Positions 26,753 through 36,324 of a stretch of DNA of 64,000 bases are shown in pieces (positions within the stretch are counted from its first letter, which is position 1; each line of letters starts with the position of its first letter). This DNA comes from Cyanomargarita calcarea GSE-NOS-MK-12-04C. Lineage in GTDB: Bacteria; Cyanobacteriota; Cyanobacteriia; Cyanobacteriales; Nostocaceae. The position numbers and the translations under genes are program-made. The notes under the pieces are model-generated. The model ran no database searches. It saw only the letters and a program-made list of their open reading frames with translations, and was not told the origin of the DNA. Location: the NCBI GenBank assembly GCA_019359595.1, contig JAHHGZ010000004.1, forward strand, positions 124,001 to 188,000, given 5' to 3'.

Positions 26753-26767
26753 AAAGTTGGCAACTTT
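26753..26767. promoter_or_regulatory. 15-base dyad upstream of glgP
   Basis: AAAGTTG-G-CAACTTT is a perfect inverted repeat 52 bases before the glgP ATG, a plausible operator or promoter-associated site. No regulator is assigned. Confidence 0.35.
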
Positions 26768-26818
26768 GCACAAACAAGGTAAACAATAACGATAGCTAGA
26801 CTAAAGTTTCCCCAAGTT

Positions 26819-29380
26819 ATGCAGCCAATTCGTACATTCAACGTCTCTCCTTCGCTACCGCAACGGCTAGAACCGCTGCGTCAATTAGCATACAATCTAC
26901 ACTGGGATTGGAACGTTGAGACTAAGGACTTATTTCGTCGTTTAGACTCCGACCTTTGGGAGTCTAGCCATCATAATCCGGTTTTAATGCTCGGTACGAT
27001 CAGCCAAGGACGGCTGACGGAAGTTGTAGAGGATGAAGGCTTCCTCGCACAAATGGATCGAGCCGCACGACAGTTAGAAGCGTATCAAACAGAACGGACT
27101 TGGTACGAAAAGCAACGCTCGGATAAGCCAAAAGAATGCTACGCATATTTTTCGGCGGAATTTGGGCTTGTGGATTGTTTACCTATCTACTCGGGGGGTT
27201 TGGGAGTTCTCGCAGGAGATCACCTAAAATCTGCGAGTGATTTGGGGCTTCCGCTTGTGGGTGTGGGTTTGCTGTATCAGCAAGGCTATTTTGCCCAGTA
27301 TCTAAACGCTGATGGTTGGCAGCAAGAACGCTACCTCCTCAATGATTTTTACAATATGCCTTTGCATCTGGAGCGCAATCCGGATGGTTCAGAAATGCGG
27401 ATTGGGGTACAATATCCAGGACGCACGGTATATGCGAGGGTTTGGCGCGTACAGGTAGGAACGGTGCCCTTGTATATGCTAGATACCAACATTGAACCCA
27501 ACAACGCTTACGACCACGATATTACCGACCAACTATATGGTGGTGATATCGATATGCGTATCCACCAAGAAATTATGCTCGGTATTGGTGGTGTCCAGAT
27601 GCTGAAAGCACTGGGTTATAATGTCACCGCTTACCACATGAATGAAGGTCATGCGGGGTTCTCTGCCTTAGAACGCACCCGAATACTGATTCAGGAAGAA
27701 GGGCTAGATTATGCCGCAGCCAGACAGTTAGTAGCTTCCACAAATATCTTTACCACCCATACACCAGTCCCTGCGGGAATTGATTTATTTTCCCCAGACA
27801 AGATTTTGTATTATTTGGGACACTATGCTGAAACTTTTGGCTTAAACAAAGACCAATTTTTGGCATTAGGACGCGAAAGCACTGGTGATTTATCCTCACC
27901 TTTTAGCATGGCGGTGCTGGCTTTGAAAATGGCAACATTTTCTAACGGTGTAGCGCAGCTGCACGGTGTGGTGTCACGGCAGATGTTTAAAGGTTTGTGG
28001 CAATCTGTGCCGGTGCAGGAAGTTCCGATCGGCGCTATTACAAACGGCGTTCACGCTCGTAGTTGTGTAGCCAAATCAACACAGGAATTATACGATCGCT
28101 ATCTAGGACCAAATTGGTCATCAGCAGGCACAGATAGCCCTCTGTGGGAACGGATGGACGCGATTCCCGATGAGGAATTGTGGCGCAACCACGAACGCTG
28201 TCGTTTGGACATGGTTTTGTATGTGCGGGAACATTTGGTCAAACATTTGCGCGATCGCGGTGCTTCTCCAAGTGAAACGGCTCAAGCACGAGAAGTCCTC
28301 GATCCCAAGGTTTTAACCATTGGTTTTGCCCGTCGCTTTGCGACCTACAAACGTGCGACCTTATGGATGCGGGATATAGAGCGCATCAAGCGGATAATGC
28401 TAGCGAACAAAGACCGTAAGGTGCAATTTGTCATCGCTGGTAAGGCACACCCGAAAGATATTCCCGGTAAAGAACTCATCCGCGATATCAACCACTTTAT
28501 CCACGAACAAAATCTGGAAAAACAGGTAGTATTTGTTCCTAATTACGACATTCACATCGCACGATTAATGGTTGCGGGTTGCGATATCTGGTTAAATACA
28601 CCCCGTCGCCCCCGAGAAGCATCTGGCACCAGTGGAATGAAGGCAGCCATGAACGGATTGCCGAATTTAAGCGTCCTAGATGGCTGGTGGGACGAAGCTG
28701 ATTATGTTCGTACCGGTTGGGCGATCGGACACGGAGAGAATTACGACGATCCAAATTACCAAGATGAAGTCGAGGCAAATGCTTTCTACGATTTGCTAGA
28801 AAAGGAAGTCGGACCCTTATTCTACGACCGCGATGCAGATAATTTGCCCCGGCAGTGGATAGCAAAAATGAAGGATGCAATTCGCTTGAATTGTCCGTTC
28901 TTTAATACAGCGCGGATGGTGCGAGAATATGCAGAGCGAGCATATTTTTCCGCAAGCGATCGCTATCACACTCTAACTGCAAATCATTACGCTCCAGCGA
29001 AAGAGTTAGCTGATTGGAAAGGAAAACTTTCTAATAACTGGTTCAACATTAAAATCAAAGATGTTGACATTTCGTCAGCAGCAGATATTGAGGTTAACCA
29101 AACTGTTACGGTCAAAGCTAAAGTTGACTTGGCGACGTTGACGAATAATGATGTGCAAGTCGAGTTATACCAAGGTGCAATTGATGCCAATGGCGATATT
29201 GTCAATGGTGTACCAGTAGTGATGAATTATCAAGGTGATGAGTCTCAAGGTTTGAGTCTTTACACGGCTGATATCATTTACACTTCTTCTGGTTTGCAAG
29301 GTTTGTCTTTGCGGGTCTTGCCAAAACACCAACACCTCTCTAGTCCTTATGAACCGAGGTTGATTAGTTGGGCTGAATAA
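26819..29380 (+). CDS. glgP: Alpha-glucan phosphorylase (GT35)
   Basis: An 853-residue PLP-dependent phosphorylase that releases glucose-1-phosphate from glycogen. It carries the N-terminal DUF3417 segment (RTFNVSPSLPQRLEPLRQLA, LAYNLHWDW) of the shorter bacterial/archaeal-type enzymes. The substrate-binding stretches YFSAEFGLVDCLPIYSGGLG and YHMNEGHAGFSALER and the PLP-lysine region PREASGTSGMKAAMNG near residue 600-615 are present. It is complete, with an immunoglobulin-like C-terminal strand region. It is followed by a heptamer repeat tract and a two-hairpin element that may end transcription. Confidence 0.95.
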   Translation: MQPIRTFNVSPSLPQRLEPLRQLAYNLHWDWNVETKDLFRRLDSDLWESSHHNPVLMLGTISQGRLTEVVEDEGFLAQMDRAARQLEAYQTERTWYEKQRSDKPKECYAYFSAEFGLVDCLPIYSGGLGVLAGDHLKSASDLGLPLVGVGLLYQQGYFAQYLNADGWQQERYLLNDFYNMPLHLERNPDGSEMRIGVQYPGRTVYARVWRVQVGTVPLYMLDTNIEPNNAYDHDITDQLYGGDIDMRIHQEIMLGIGGVQMLKALGYNVTAYHMNEGHAGFSALERTRILIQEEGLDYAAARQLVASTNIFTTHTPVPAGIDLFSPDKILYYLGHYAETFGLNKDQFLALGRESTGDLSSPFSMAVLALKMATFSNGVAQLHGVVSRQMFKGLWQSVPVQEVPIGAITNGVHARSCVAKSTQELYDRYLGPNWSSAGTDSPLWERMDAIPDEELWRNHERCRLDMVLYVREHLVKHLRDRGASPSETAQAREVLDPKVLTIGFARRFATYKRATLWMRDIERIKRIMLANKDRKVQFVIAGKAHPKDIPGKELIRDINHFIHEQNLEKQVVFVPNYDIHIARLMVAGCDIWLNTPRRPREASGTSGMKAAMNGLPNLSVLDGWWDEADYVRTGWAIGHGENYDDPNYQDEVEANAFYDLLEKEVGPLFYDRDADNLPRQWIAKMKDAIRLNCPFFNTARMVREYAERAYFSASDRYHTLTANHYAPAKELADWKGKLSNNWFNIKIKDVDISSAADIEVNQTVTVKAKVDLATLTNNDVQVELYQGAIDANGDIVNGVPVVMNYQGDESQGLSLYTADIIYTSSGLQGLSLRVLPKHQHLSSPYEPRLISWAE

Positions 29381-29383
29381 AAG

Positions 29384-29488
29384 TAGGAGTTAGGAGTTAG
29401 GAGTTAGGAGTTAGGAGTTAGGAGTTAGGAGTTAGGAGTTAGGAGTTAGGAGTTAGGAGTTAGGAGTTAGGAGTTAGGAGTTGGGAGT
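29384..29488. repeat. Tandem heptamer array, TAGGAGT x14 plus one variant
   Basis: Fourteen perfect copies of TAGGAGT run from 29384 to 29481, followed by one TGGGAGT. These short tandemly repeated repetitive sequences are typical of heterocyst-forming cyanobacteria. Degenerate copies of the same unit or its complement occur at 18035-18050, 29585-29640, 42540-42665 and 55660-55715. Confidence 0.95.
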
Positions 29489-29504
29489 TGCGCTTTATAC
29501 TCCT

Positions 29505-29556
29505 TCACCCTAGAAGGGTGGGGCTATACAAACTAAGCCCACCTGCGTGGGCTATT
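29505..29556. repeat. Two-hairpin dispersed repeat, copy B
   Basis: CACCCT-AGA-AGGGTG followed by AGCCCAC-CTGC-GTGGGCT. It matches the element at 10221-10271 with three differences over 45 bases. Confidence 0.75.
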
Positions 29557-29610
29557 AGGACTCTTTACTCTTAACTTTTAATTCTTAATTCATAAGTCCT
29601 AACCTTTAAC

Positions 29611-30375
29611 TCATAACTCATAACTCCTAACTCCTAATTCTTTAAAGGAGGGGATGACAATGTAACCTGTGGTGCTGTCTCCTAGTACTAGGTTGCGTTG
29701 TTCTCCCCAATACCACCAATGTGCGCCGACGTAAGCGCAGATGAGGCTGTCTAGTTTGTCTTCCGTTGCTTTGAGTGCTGCACCTGTGGTGGGGATTACA
29801 TTCGGGAAGAAACCGCAGATGGACGGTGATGGACGCAGATGAGGCTCGAGAGTGGGTAGGGTATTAAGTATGTAATTTTGGAGCTTGATAAGTTCTAGTC
29901 GGCGATCGCTAAGGCGTCCTTTTTTATATTTGAGGATTTTATCTAAGTTGAATAAATTGACTATGGCCGGGTGGGGAAAGACTTCGATTTGATATCTACC
30001 TGGTTTTTGTGGGACGATTGTGGGTGCGTGGTCGTAACCACGAGTTTCTAGTTCTAAGCCAAAGTTTACTGTGCGTTCGGCGAAGGGTAGGTTGAGGTTG
30101 GCGGGGTAGCAGCCGGCATGATATTTGCCAAAGTACTTGTGAGTGAGTTTGTCGGGTAGGCGGCTTCCTGTGGCGTTGGGGATGAGGGTGGGTGCGTCTA
30201 CGGCGATGATGGCGGGTTCGTCTGGCTCTACTCCGTTATCAATCCAGGCGAGGATATCTGCAATGGAGTCTTTGCGGTCTAAGTCGAGTAGTTGTAGTTG
30301 GTTATCTTGCCATTCTAGGCAGCATAGTCCAGTTGGTTGCGATTTCCACCCTAAATCAATGCCGAGGAATTTCAT
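29611..30375 (-). CDS. DUF429 protein
   Basis: A protein of about 254 residues starting MKFLGIDLGWKSQPTGL, an RNase H-like opening strand (GIDLGW) typical of the DUF429 family. Further family features are IIAVDAPTLIPNATGSR, GCYPANLNLPF, YQIEVFPHPA and KATEDKLDSLICAYVG. Members have a predicted nuclease-like fold but no established function. The ATG at 30375 is preferred over the one at 30417 because it starts at the conserved strand and leaves the upstream pip gene intact. The extreme C-terminus runs into heptamer-repeat DNA. Confidence 0.8.
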   Translation of the reverse strand: MKFLGIDLGWKSQPTGLCCLEWQDNQLQLLDLDRKDSIADILAWIDNGVEPDEPAIIAVDAPTLIPNATGSRLPDKLTHKYFGKYHAGCYPANLNLPFAERTVNFGLELETRGYDHAPTIVPQKPGRYQIEVFPHPAIVNLFNLDKILKYKKGRLSDRRLELIKLQNYILNTLPTLEPHLRPSPSICGFFPNVIPTTGAALKATEDKLDSLICAYVGAHWWYWGEQRNLVLGDSTTGYIVIPSFKELGVRSYEL

Positions 30376-30385
30376 TTGATATTTG

Positions 30386-31333
30386 TCATAAATTTGCAAA
30401 TTTATCTGTCGCTTCAATTAAAGCACTACGAATTCCTGGTTCGCTCATCGAATGTCCCGCATCAGGAACAATAATTAATTCGGCTTCCCACCAAACCTTT
30501 TTTAATTCCCAAGCTGATATCATCGGACAAACAACATCATAACGACCTTGAACAATTACACCGGGAATATGACGAATTCGGTCAACATTTAAAAGTAATT
30601 GATCTTCAGTTTCAAGAAAACCTTTATTCATAAAATAATGGCACTCAATCCGGGCAAAGGCTTCAGCAAATTCATTTCTACCAAAGGTTTGCATTAGCTG
30701 ATTATCTAAAAATAATCGACTGGTACTTGCTTCCCAAATTGACCAAGCACGGGCTGCCTCTAACCTGATTTGCAAATCTGGGCTGGTCAAGCGCTTATAA
30801 TAGGCAGAGAGCATATCGTGGCGTTCTTCAGGAGGAATTGGTTTTAAATATTCCTCCCAAGTATCAGGAAAAATATTGCTAGCACCTTCTTGATAAAACC
30901 AGCGGATTTCTTTTTGTCGCAGCATAAATATACCACGCAAAATTAGACCTGTACAACGTTCCGGATGGGTTTGACTGTAAGCTAATGACAGAGTACTTCC
31001 CCAACTACCACCAAAAACATCCCACTTTTCTACTTCTAAAAGCTCTCGCAATTTTTCAATATCATTTACTAAATCCCAAGTGGTATTTTCTTGTAGTTCT
31101 GCATGAGGTGTACTTTGACCGCAACCCCGTTGGTCAAACATTATCAATCGCCATTTTTCGGGATTAAAATATTGTCGATAAATCGGTGGACATCCACCTC
31201 CAGGGCCTCCATGCAATAATACAATTGGTTTACCGTGAGGATTTCCTGATTCCTCAAAATGAATGGTATGCAGGTCAGAAACCTTTAACTTACCTTGTTT
31301 ATAAGGTTGTCTTGCCGGATAAAGTTCGCGCAT
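30386..31333 (-). CDS. pip: Proline iminopeptidase
   Basis: A 315-residue alpha/beta hydrolase that removes N-terminal proline from peptides. Visible are the oxyanion stretch LLHGGPGGGC, FDQRGCGQSTPH, the nucleophile elbow GGSWGSTLSLAYSQ, and the late acid and base regions GRYDVVCP and PDAGHSMSEPG. Length and motifs match peptidase family S33. It lies 10 bases upstream of the DUF429 gene on the same strand, so the two are probably co-transcribed. Confidence 0.94.
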   Translation of the reverse strand: MRELYPARQPYKQGKLKVSDLHTIHFEESGNPHGKPIVLLHGGPGGGCPPIYRQYFNPEKWRLIMFDQRGCGQSTPHAELQENTTWDLVNDIEKLRELLEVEKWDVFGGSWGSTLSLAYSQTHPERCTGLILRGIFMLRQKEIRWFYQEGASNIFPDTWEEYLKPIPPEERHDMLSAYYKRLTSPDLQIRLEAARAWSIWEASTSRLFLDNQLMQTFGRNEFAEAFARIECHYFMNKGFLETEDQLLLNVDRIRHIPGVIVQGRYDVVCPMISAWELKKVWWEAELIIVPDAGHSMSEPGIRSALIEATDKFANL

Positions 31334-31570
31334 TATAATTAAATTTACCTCATTTATTGATTATAAAATAGAAGACTCACCCAAAAACCCTCTTTAACTC
31401 TTATTCCTTCGCGTACTTCGCGTACTTCGCGGTTAATTTTTTGCTAATTATGTCTAAGTCCTAAAATATATTTTATAAAATAACAGATTATTTGAAAATA
31501 GCGCATAAAATTGCGTTAACGTACATCTTGTAATAATCCCGGAACCCCACCATCAAGAGCGCTAACTGGA

Positions 31571-32302
31571 ATGAGCAACAACGATTTAGTAGCAGAAATT
31601 CGAGCGCAACTGCAAACAGCGCAAACACAACTTAAGGTGTTTGATTTGCTCTGCGATCAAGAATGGCATTGTCGGGAACATGAAGGAAAGCCAATTGCAT
31701 CAGGTCAGTATGCTGGTGGTGGTGGAATCCAAGGATTACAACGTGGAACCAGGGTGCGTCCTGGTCTAGTTATAGAAACAGAGAATAGAAATTGTACAGT
31801 TTGTCAAAGAAGAACCAAGTGCGATCGCTGGACAGGAGAGATAAAATCAGCTAATTCTGCTGCTAACATACCAGCTTCTTTAGCTCAAAGAATTCTCAAA
31901 CTTTATTTATATACAGACGTAATAGAACAGAGAAAACGAGCAGGCCATGAATTAGTAATCGATCATCGGTTTCCTATGGAACGCTGGGGAGAAAGTGAGC
32001 CACCACACCTTACCTCAATGAGCGAAGCTGAAATCACAAATAAATTTCAATTACTGAAGAAAGATGCGTCTGGGAATCACAATCTTTTGAAATCGAGAAG
32101 TTGTGAACGCTGCATCAAAACGGGCAAAAGGGGTACACCTTTTGGTATTAGATTTTGGTATCAAGAAGGTGAAAACTGGCCTTCCATACATCAGCGAGGT
32201 GCTGAAGCTGAGGAAGGCTGTGTTGGCTGTGGCTGGTATGATTTTGATAAGTGGCGTAATGGTCTTAATCAAAAGCTAGTTGAATCTGCTCGGAACGGCT
32301 AA
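31571..32302 (+). CDS. HNH-like nuclease, likely restriction enzyme of a second type II system
   Basis: A 243-residue protein with features of a zinc-stabilised HNH/beta-beta-alpha nuclease: CTVCQRRTKC near 76-85, an Asp-His in HELVIDHRFPMERW (Asp131, His132), GNHNLLKSRSCERC near 168-180, and a final CVGCGWYDFDKW. It converges on a complete C5 methyltransferase, and the two coding ends overlap by 38 bases (32265-32302), a usual tail-to-tail restriction-modification layout. I cannot match it to a named enzyme, so the restriction role rests on motif plus neighbour. Confidence 0.72.
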   Translation: MSNNDLVAEIRAQLQTAQTQLKVFDLLCDQEWHCREHEGKPIASGQYAGGGGIQGLQRGTRVRPGLVIETENRNCTVCQRRTKCDRWTGEIKSANSAANIPASLAQRILKLYLYTDVIEQRKRAGHELVIDHRFPMERWGESEPPHLTSMSEAEITNKFQLLKKDASGNHNLLKSRSCERCIKTGKRGTPFGIRFWYQEGENWPSIHQRGAEAEEGCVGCGWYDFDKWRNGLNQKLVESARNG

Positions 32303-33458
32303 CATTAACTATACTTTTCCTGTTCAACGCAATATCATTCAAATAGGGAACAAGCGCAAAACCAATACACTCAGCTAAACGTGGTGGAACGGCATTTCCT
32401 ATTTGCCACATCGCTTTTTTCATAGAACCCTCAAAAATAAATGTGTCCGGAAATGTCTGCAATCTTGCCATTTCACGGGCTGAAATCACCCGATTAAGAT
32501 ATGGATGAATATGTGTACCACCATGATTTTCTTTCACAGTCATACTTGGTTTACCAGGATATTGACGTTTGAAAGCATCAACGTATTTTTCATATAAAGA
32601 ACCACCCGGAGGAACTTTGGCAATGCGTTCCATATACTCAGGTGAATGTTTCGTCCATTGATGGTTTATCTCTGGTATAGGTGTATATGCTGGTAAATCA
32701 GAAATAGCTGATTCAATCGGTTTATATTCTTCTGGTAATAATTGAGGCTTTGGATAGGGGTTTTGCATCCCGAATCTGTTAGCGATGAAAATTACTCTTG
32801 GTCGAATTTGTGGTACTCCATAAGCAGCAGATTCGAGAATTGCAATGGAAACATTGGGATAACCAATAGACTGAAATGCCTCTATAATAGCTTCTTTAAC
32901 ATCGCCATTTTGAATGGTAAGTATACCCGGTACGTTTTCCATCACAACATACCAAGGACGCATTTCTGAGACAACACGCACAAATTCATAGAATAGACGA
33001 TTTCGAGGGTCTTTCGGGTCACGTTTTCCAGCAATAGAGAAACCCTGACATGGTGGACCCCCAACAACCAGATGGACTTCAGGTGAACCGATTTCCCGAA
33101 GCCAATTTTGAGAAGAAAAATTTTCGATATCTCCACAAAAGTGATGGCATTGGGGAAAGTTTTTTACATGAGTTGCAGAAGCGATCGCGTTAACTTCAAC
33201 ACTTGCTAATGGTTGGAATCCGGCTTGTACTAAACCTTGGGTAATTCCTCCCGCACCGCAAAACAAATCAACAAATGTATAGTTAGATGGTGACAGAGAT
33301 TGGGAATTTATTTCCACAAATATCTTGTATGGATCGCAGTCATTTTGTTCTAGTTCCCGTTGGATGCGTTCATAACGTCCTAACTTCGCTTTTTTTGTCT
33401 TTTTGCTAAGTTCCTGTTCTTCGTGATTAGGAAAAAAAGATAATTGGGTTGCTTTCAT
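32265..33458 (-). CDS. C5-cytosine DNA methyltransferase, second restriction-modification pair
   Basis: A 397-residue complete C5 methyltransferase: motif I DLFCGAGGITQGLVQAGF, IV GGPPCQGFSIAGKRD (catalytic Cys), VI VMENVPGIL, VIII GVPQIRPRVIFIA, IX REMARLQTFPD and X QIGNAVPPRLAECIG. The 60 residues before motif I are a charged extension. The gene converges on the HNH-like gene at 31571-32302 and would protect the genome from it. It is distinct from the methyltransferase at 19723-20631 and the truncated one at 57578-58642. Confidence 0.93.
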   Translation of the reverse strand: MKATQLSFFPNHEEQELSKKTKKAKLGRYERIQRELEQNDCDPYKIFVEINSQSLSPSNYTFVDLFCGAGGITQGLVQAGFQPLASVEVNAIASATHVKNFPQCHHFCGDIENFSSQNWLREIGSPEVHLVVGGPPCQGFSIAGKRDPKDPRNRLFYEFVRVVSEMRPWYVVMENVPGILTIQNGDVKEAIIEAFQSIGYPNVSIAILESAAYGVPQIRPRVIFIANRFGMQNPYPKPQLLPEEYKPIESAISDLPAYTPIPEINHQWTKHSPEYMERIAKVPPGGSLYEKYVDAFKRQYPGKPSMTVKENHGGTHIHPYLNRVISAREMARLQTFPDTFIFEGSMKKAMWQIGNAVPPRLAECIGFALVPYLNDIALNRKSIVNVSRSEQIQLAFD

Positions 33459-33727
33459 TTGACGCTTGATATTGACTTATTATTGAGTCGAATATATCAA
33501 TAATAATAGATGCTGTCTAGGAATAAAAAATATCATATATAATTGAAAATATACATATTCAAAATCTTTAACTAAATCCTACTTTTAAAAGTTATCAAGT
33601 AAGTAAAATCATCCTGATATACTATAAAATATTCTCAACTGATATCTTGCACCTCAAAAATAAAATGTCAAGATAATCACTGCCATTACTCAGGTAAATC
33701 GATTCATGCCCTACCCGTCAGTCCCTA

Positions 33728-33897
33728 TAAGTCGCTGTCTAATAGCATAAGTCCATTTAAATGGACTAAACATGAACTTTGTTTTTATCGTATTTTTAGT
33801 AACTTAAAAAATTATAATTATGTGGCTTATACGCAAGCTGCAAGATATGAATCAACAGTCCTCTTAAAGAGGACTTTAGCTATTAGACAGGGACTTA
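33728..33897. mobile_element. MITE-like element with inverted termini, fullest copy
   Basis: The left end TAAGTCGCTGTCTAATAGC (33728-33746) and right end (33879-33897) are inverted copies with one mismatch; extending to 27 bases gives 24 matches. If the TIR starts at AGTC, both sides carry TA, as expected of TA-duplicating elements. Just inside each end is a hairpin (AGTCCATTTAAATGGACT and AGTCCTCT-TAA-AGAGGACT). The interior is non-coding. Related DNA occurs at 40498-40622 and 55578-55639. Similarity to the 40-kb copy also continues about 30 bases left of the TIR, so the true boundary is uncertain. Confidence 0.65.
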
Positions 33898-33941
33898 CAG
33901 CAAATTTCAACTTTGTGAGGTACAGAAATACCCCTCCCCAA

Positions 33942-33964
33942 CCCTCCCCTTGCCAAGGGGAGGG
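33942..33964. repeat. Hairpin repeat CCCTCCCCTT-GCC-AAGGGGAGGG
   Basis: A perfect 10-base stem with a 3-base loop, related to the hairpin at 18099-18121. Confidence 0.7.
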
Positions 33965-34158
33965 GGTGTACTTCATTTACTTGCAAAGTGCTGTATAGTC
34001 CCTGCCGATCGGAAACGCAGTCGGAAAAGCTATCTTTGCATCTAACCCACCCGATAACAAACTGGCTGTGTCTTTGCGCTAAATATAAAGAAATGTCACT
34101 ATAAGTAAATCTATTTTGTTCCCGAACCTGGGAATTTGAGACAACTAACAACAAATCT

Positions 34159-35166
34159 ATGGGTAAGCAGCGCATTCTTTCTGGGGTTCAACCAACGGGT
34201 AACTACCATCTCGGTAACTACTTGGGAGCTATTCGCAATTGGGTAGAAGCTCAGAGCGAATATGATAATTTCTTTTGCGTGGTGGATTTGCACGCTATTA
34301 CCGTACCGCACAATCCGGCAGAATTGGCGGCTAATACCTACACCCTGGCTGCTTTATATCTGGCATGCGGTCTTGATTTAGAATACTCTACAATCTTTGT
34401 CCAATCTCACATCCCTGCTCATAGCGAGTTAACTTGGTTGTTCAACTGCATCACACCAATGAACTGGCTAACTGATATGATTCAGTTTAAGGAAAAATCT
34501 GAAAGACAAGGCGAAAATGTTAGTGTGGGGTTGCTAGACTATCCAGTCTTGATGGCGGCTGATATTTTGCTGTATAAAGCTGATAAGGTGCCTGTGGGTG
34601 AAGACCAAAAGCAACATTTGGAGTTAACCCGAGATATAGTCAACAGGTTTAATCATCAATTTGCCAAACCAGAGAACCCGGTGCTGAAGTTGCCAGATCC
34701 TTTAATTCGCAAAGAAGGTGCAAGGGTGATGAGTTTAGTAGATGGGACTAAAAAAATGTCCAAGTCTGACCCCTCAGAGTTGAGTAGAATTAATTTGCTC
34801 GATCCACCGGATGCGATCGCCAAAAAGATTAAGAAGTGTAAAACTGATTTAGTTCGTGGTTTGACCTTCGACGATCCGGAACGTCCGGAGTGTAATAATT
34901 TGTTAACTTTGTATATGCTCCTTGCTGGCAAAACCAAAGAAGAGGTAGCAGTAGAGTGTCAGGATATGGGTTGGGGACAATTTAAGCCGTTATTGACAGA
35001 AACAACAATTAATGCACTTAAACCGATACAAGAAAAGTATCAGCAAGTGATGGATGATAAGGGTTACCTGGAGTCTGTATTGCGCGATGGTAGGGAAAAA
35101 GCACAGGCGATCGCCAACCAGACTCTCACACAGGTGAAAGCAGCAATGGGCTATTCTCTGCCTTGA
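34159..35166 (+). CDS. trpS: Tryptophanyl-tRNA synthetase
   Basis: A 335-residue class I synthetase that charges tRNA-Trp. The HIGH-type signature occurs as YHLGNYLGA near residues 14-22, and KMSKSD occurs near 197-202, following SLVDGTKK. DYPVLMAADILLY and VPVGEDQKQHLELTRDI are standard for bacterial TrpRS. The ATG at 34159 begins MGKQRILSGVQPTG, the usual start. It is a monocistronic-looking housekeeping gene, 62 bases ahead of metF. Confidence 0.97.
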   Translation: MGKQRILSGVQPTGNYHLGNYLGAIRNWVEAQSEYDNFFCVVDLHAITVPHNPAELAANTYTLAALYLACGLDLEYSTIFVQSHIPAHSELTWLFNCITPMNWLTDMIQFKEKSERQGENVSVGLLDYPVLMAADILLYKADKVPVGEDQKQHLELTRDIVNRFNHQFAKPENPVLKLPDPLIRKEGARVMSLVDGTKKMSKSDPSELSRINLLDPPDAIAKKIKKCKTDLVRGLTFDDPERPECNNLLTLYMLLAGKTKEEVAVECQDMGWGQFKPLLTETTINALKPIQEKYQQVMDDKGYLESVLRDGREKAQAIANQTLTQVKAAMGYSLP

Positions 35167-35228
35167 TGAGGTTTCGTTTTTAAGTGTCTCATGATATAGC
35201 TGTACCAGGAATTCAATAATCTATTGTT

Positions 35229-36140
35229 ATGATTGATACTCAAAAATCAACTTTGAATTCCTTTCGTACAGCTGCGACATCAGGAGAATTTTTGATTACT
35301 GCTGAGGTAGCACCACCGAAAGGAAGTGACGTAACGCACATGATTGAAATGGCAGCGACCCTTAAGGGGAGGGTTCATGCTGTCAATATTACTGATGGTA
35401 GCCGCGCTGTAATGCGGATGTCTTCCTTAGTAGCATCAGTAATTTTACTACAGAATGGTATCGAACCGATTTGCCAGATGGCTTGCCGCGATCGCAACCG
35501 GATTGCTTTACAAGCAGATTTGATCGGCGCTTCTGCCCTAGGTATTCACAACATTTTAGCTTTGACTGGCGACCCTGTGAAAGTAGGGGATAACCCAGAA
35601 GCAAAAGCTGTGTTTGACTTGGAATCTGTAAAGCTTTTACAAGTAATTCAGAAACTGAATCACGGCTTTGACTGCAACGAACAACCTTTCACAGATGGAG
35701 CGACAGATTTATTTCCAGGTGCGGCTGTTGACCCCCAATGTGGAAGTTTGTCGGGCTTGCAACGTCGATTTGAGCGGAAAATAGAAGCAGGAGCGCAGTT
35801 TTTTCAAAGTCAGTTAATAACTGATTTTGAGCGGCTAGAAAAGTTTATGGACACAATTGCTGCAGGTTGCAATAAACCGATTTTGGCTGGAATCTTTCTG
35901 TTGAAGTCGGCAAAAAATGCTGAATTTATTAATAGATGCGTTCCGGGTGTAAATATTCCTCAGCACATTATTGATAGATTGGCACAAGCAAAAGACCCCT
36001 TAGAAGAAGGGATGAAAATTGCCGCCGAACAGGTGCAATTAGCTAGGCAATTGTGTCAAGGTGTGCATATGATGGCGGTGAAGCGGGAAGATTTGATTGC
36101 GCCAATTTTGGATATGGCAGGAGTTGGGGCAGTTAGGTAA
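35229..36140 (+). CDS. metF: Methylenetetrahydrofolate reductase
   Basis: A 303-residue flavoprotein TIM barrel that reduces 5,10-methylene-THF to 5-methyl-THF for methionine synthesis. Family features are ITAEVAPPKGSDV, VNITDGSRAVMRMSSL, QMACRDRNRIALQADLIGA, NILALTGDPVKVGDNP and the C-terminal GVHMMAVKRE. It follows trpS on the same strand. The product may be of the MTHFR subtype with shorter N-terminus, common in cyanobacteria. Confidence 0.93.
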   Translation: MIDTQKSTLNSFRTAATSGEFLITAEVAPPKGSDVTHMIEMAATLKGRVHAVNITDGSRAVMRMSSLVASVILLQNGIEPICQMACRDRNRIALQADLIGASALGIHNILALTGDPVKVGDNPEAKAVFDLESVKLLQVIQKLNHGFDCNEQPFTDGATDLFPGAAVDPQCGSLSGLQRRFERKIEAGAQFFQSQLITDFERLEKFMDTIAAGCNKPILAGIFLLKSAKNAEFINRCVPGVNIPQHIIDRLAQAKDPLEEGMKIAAEQVQLARQLCQGVHMMAVKREDLIAPILDMAGVGAVR

Positions 36141-36324
36141 ATTAAGTAACATTTTTTTTGATGGCAGCTGGTTGATTCTGGCTGCTTTTCTATTTATGAT
36201 TCGGGTGTAGGGAGAATGGAAACTAAAAAAGCTGCACTTGTCAAAGAGTGTTCTAGTATTGCAATATATTAACTTTGATTTATATCTTTAAAATGTGTGT
36301 TAATCCAACTCAAGGAGTACTACC

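Larger units (their letters stand above)
33459..34158. other. Repeat-rich gap upstream of trpS
   Basis: About 700 bases containing the MITE-like element (33728-33897) and a C/G-rich hairpin (33942-33964). No gene is convincing; the trpS promoter must lie in the last 150 bases. Confidence 0.55.

Noticed and set aside
29384-29488. Possible CRISPR-like array
   Set aside because: The unit is a contiguous 7-base tandem repeat with no spacers; it is a heptamer repeat, not a CRISPR.
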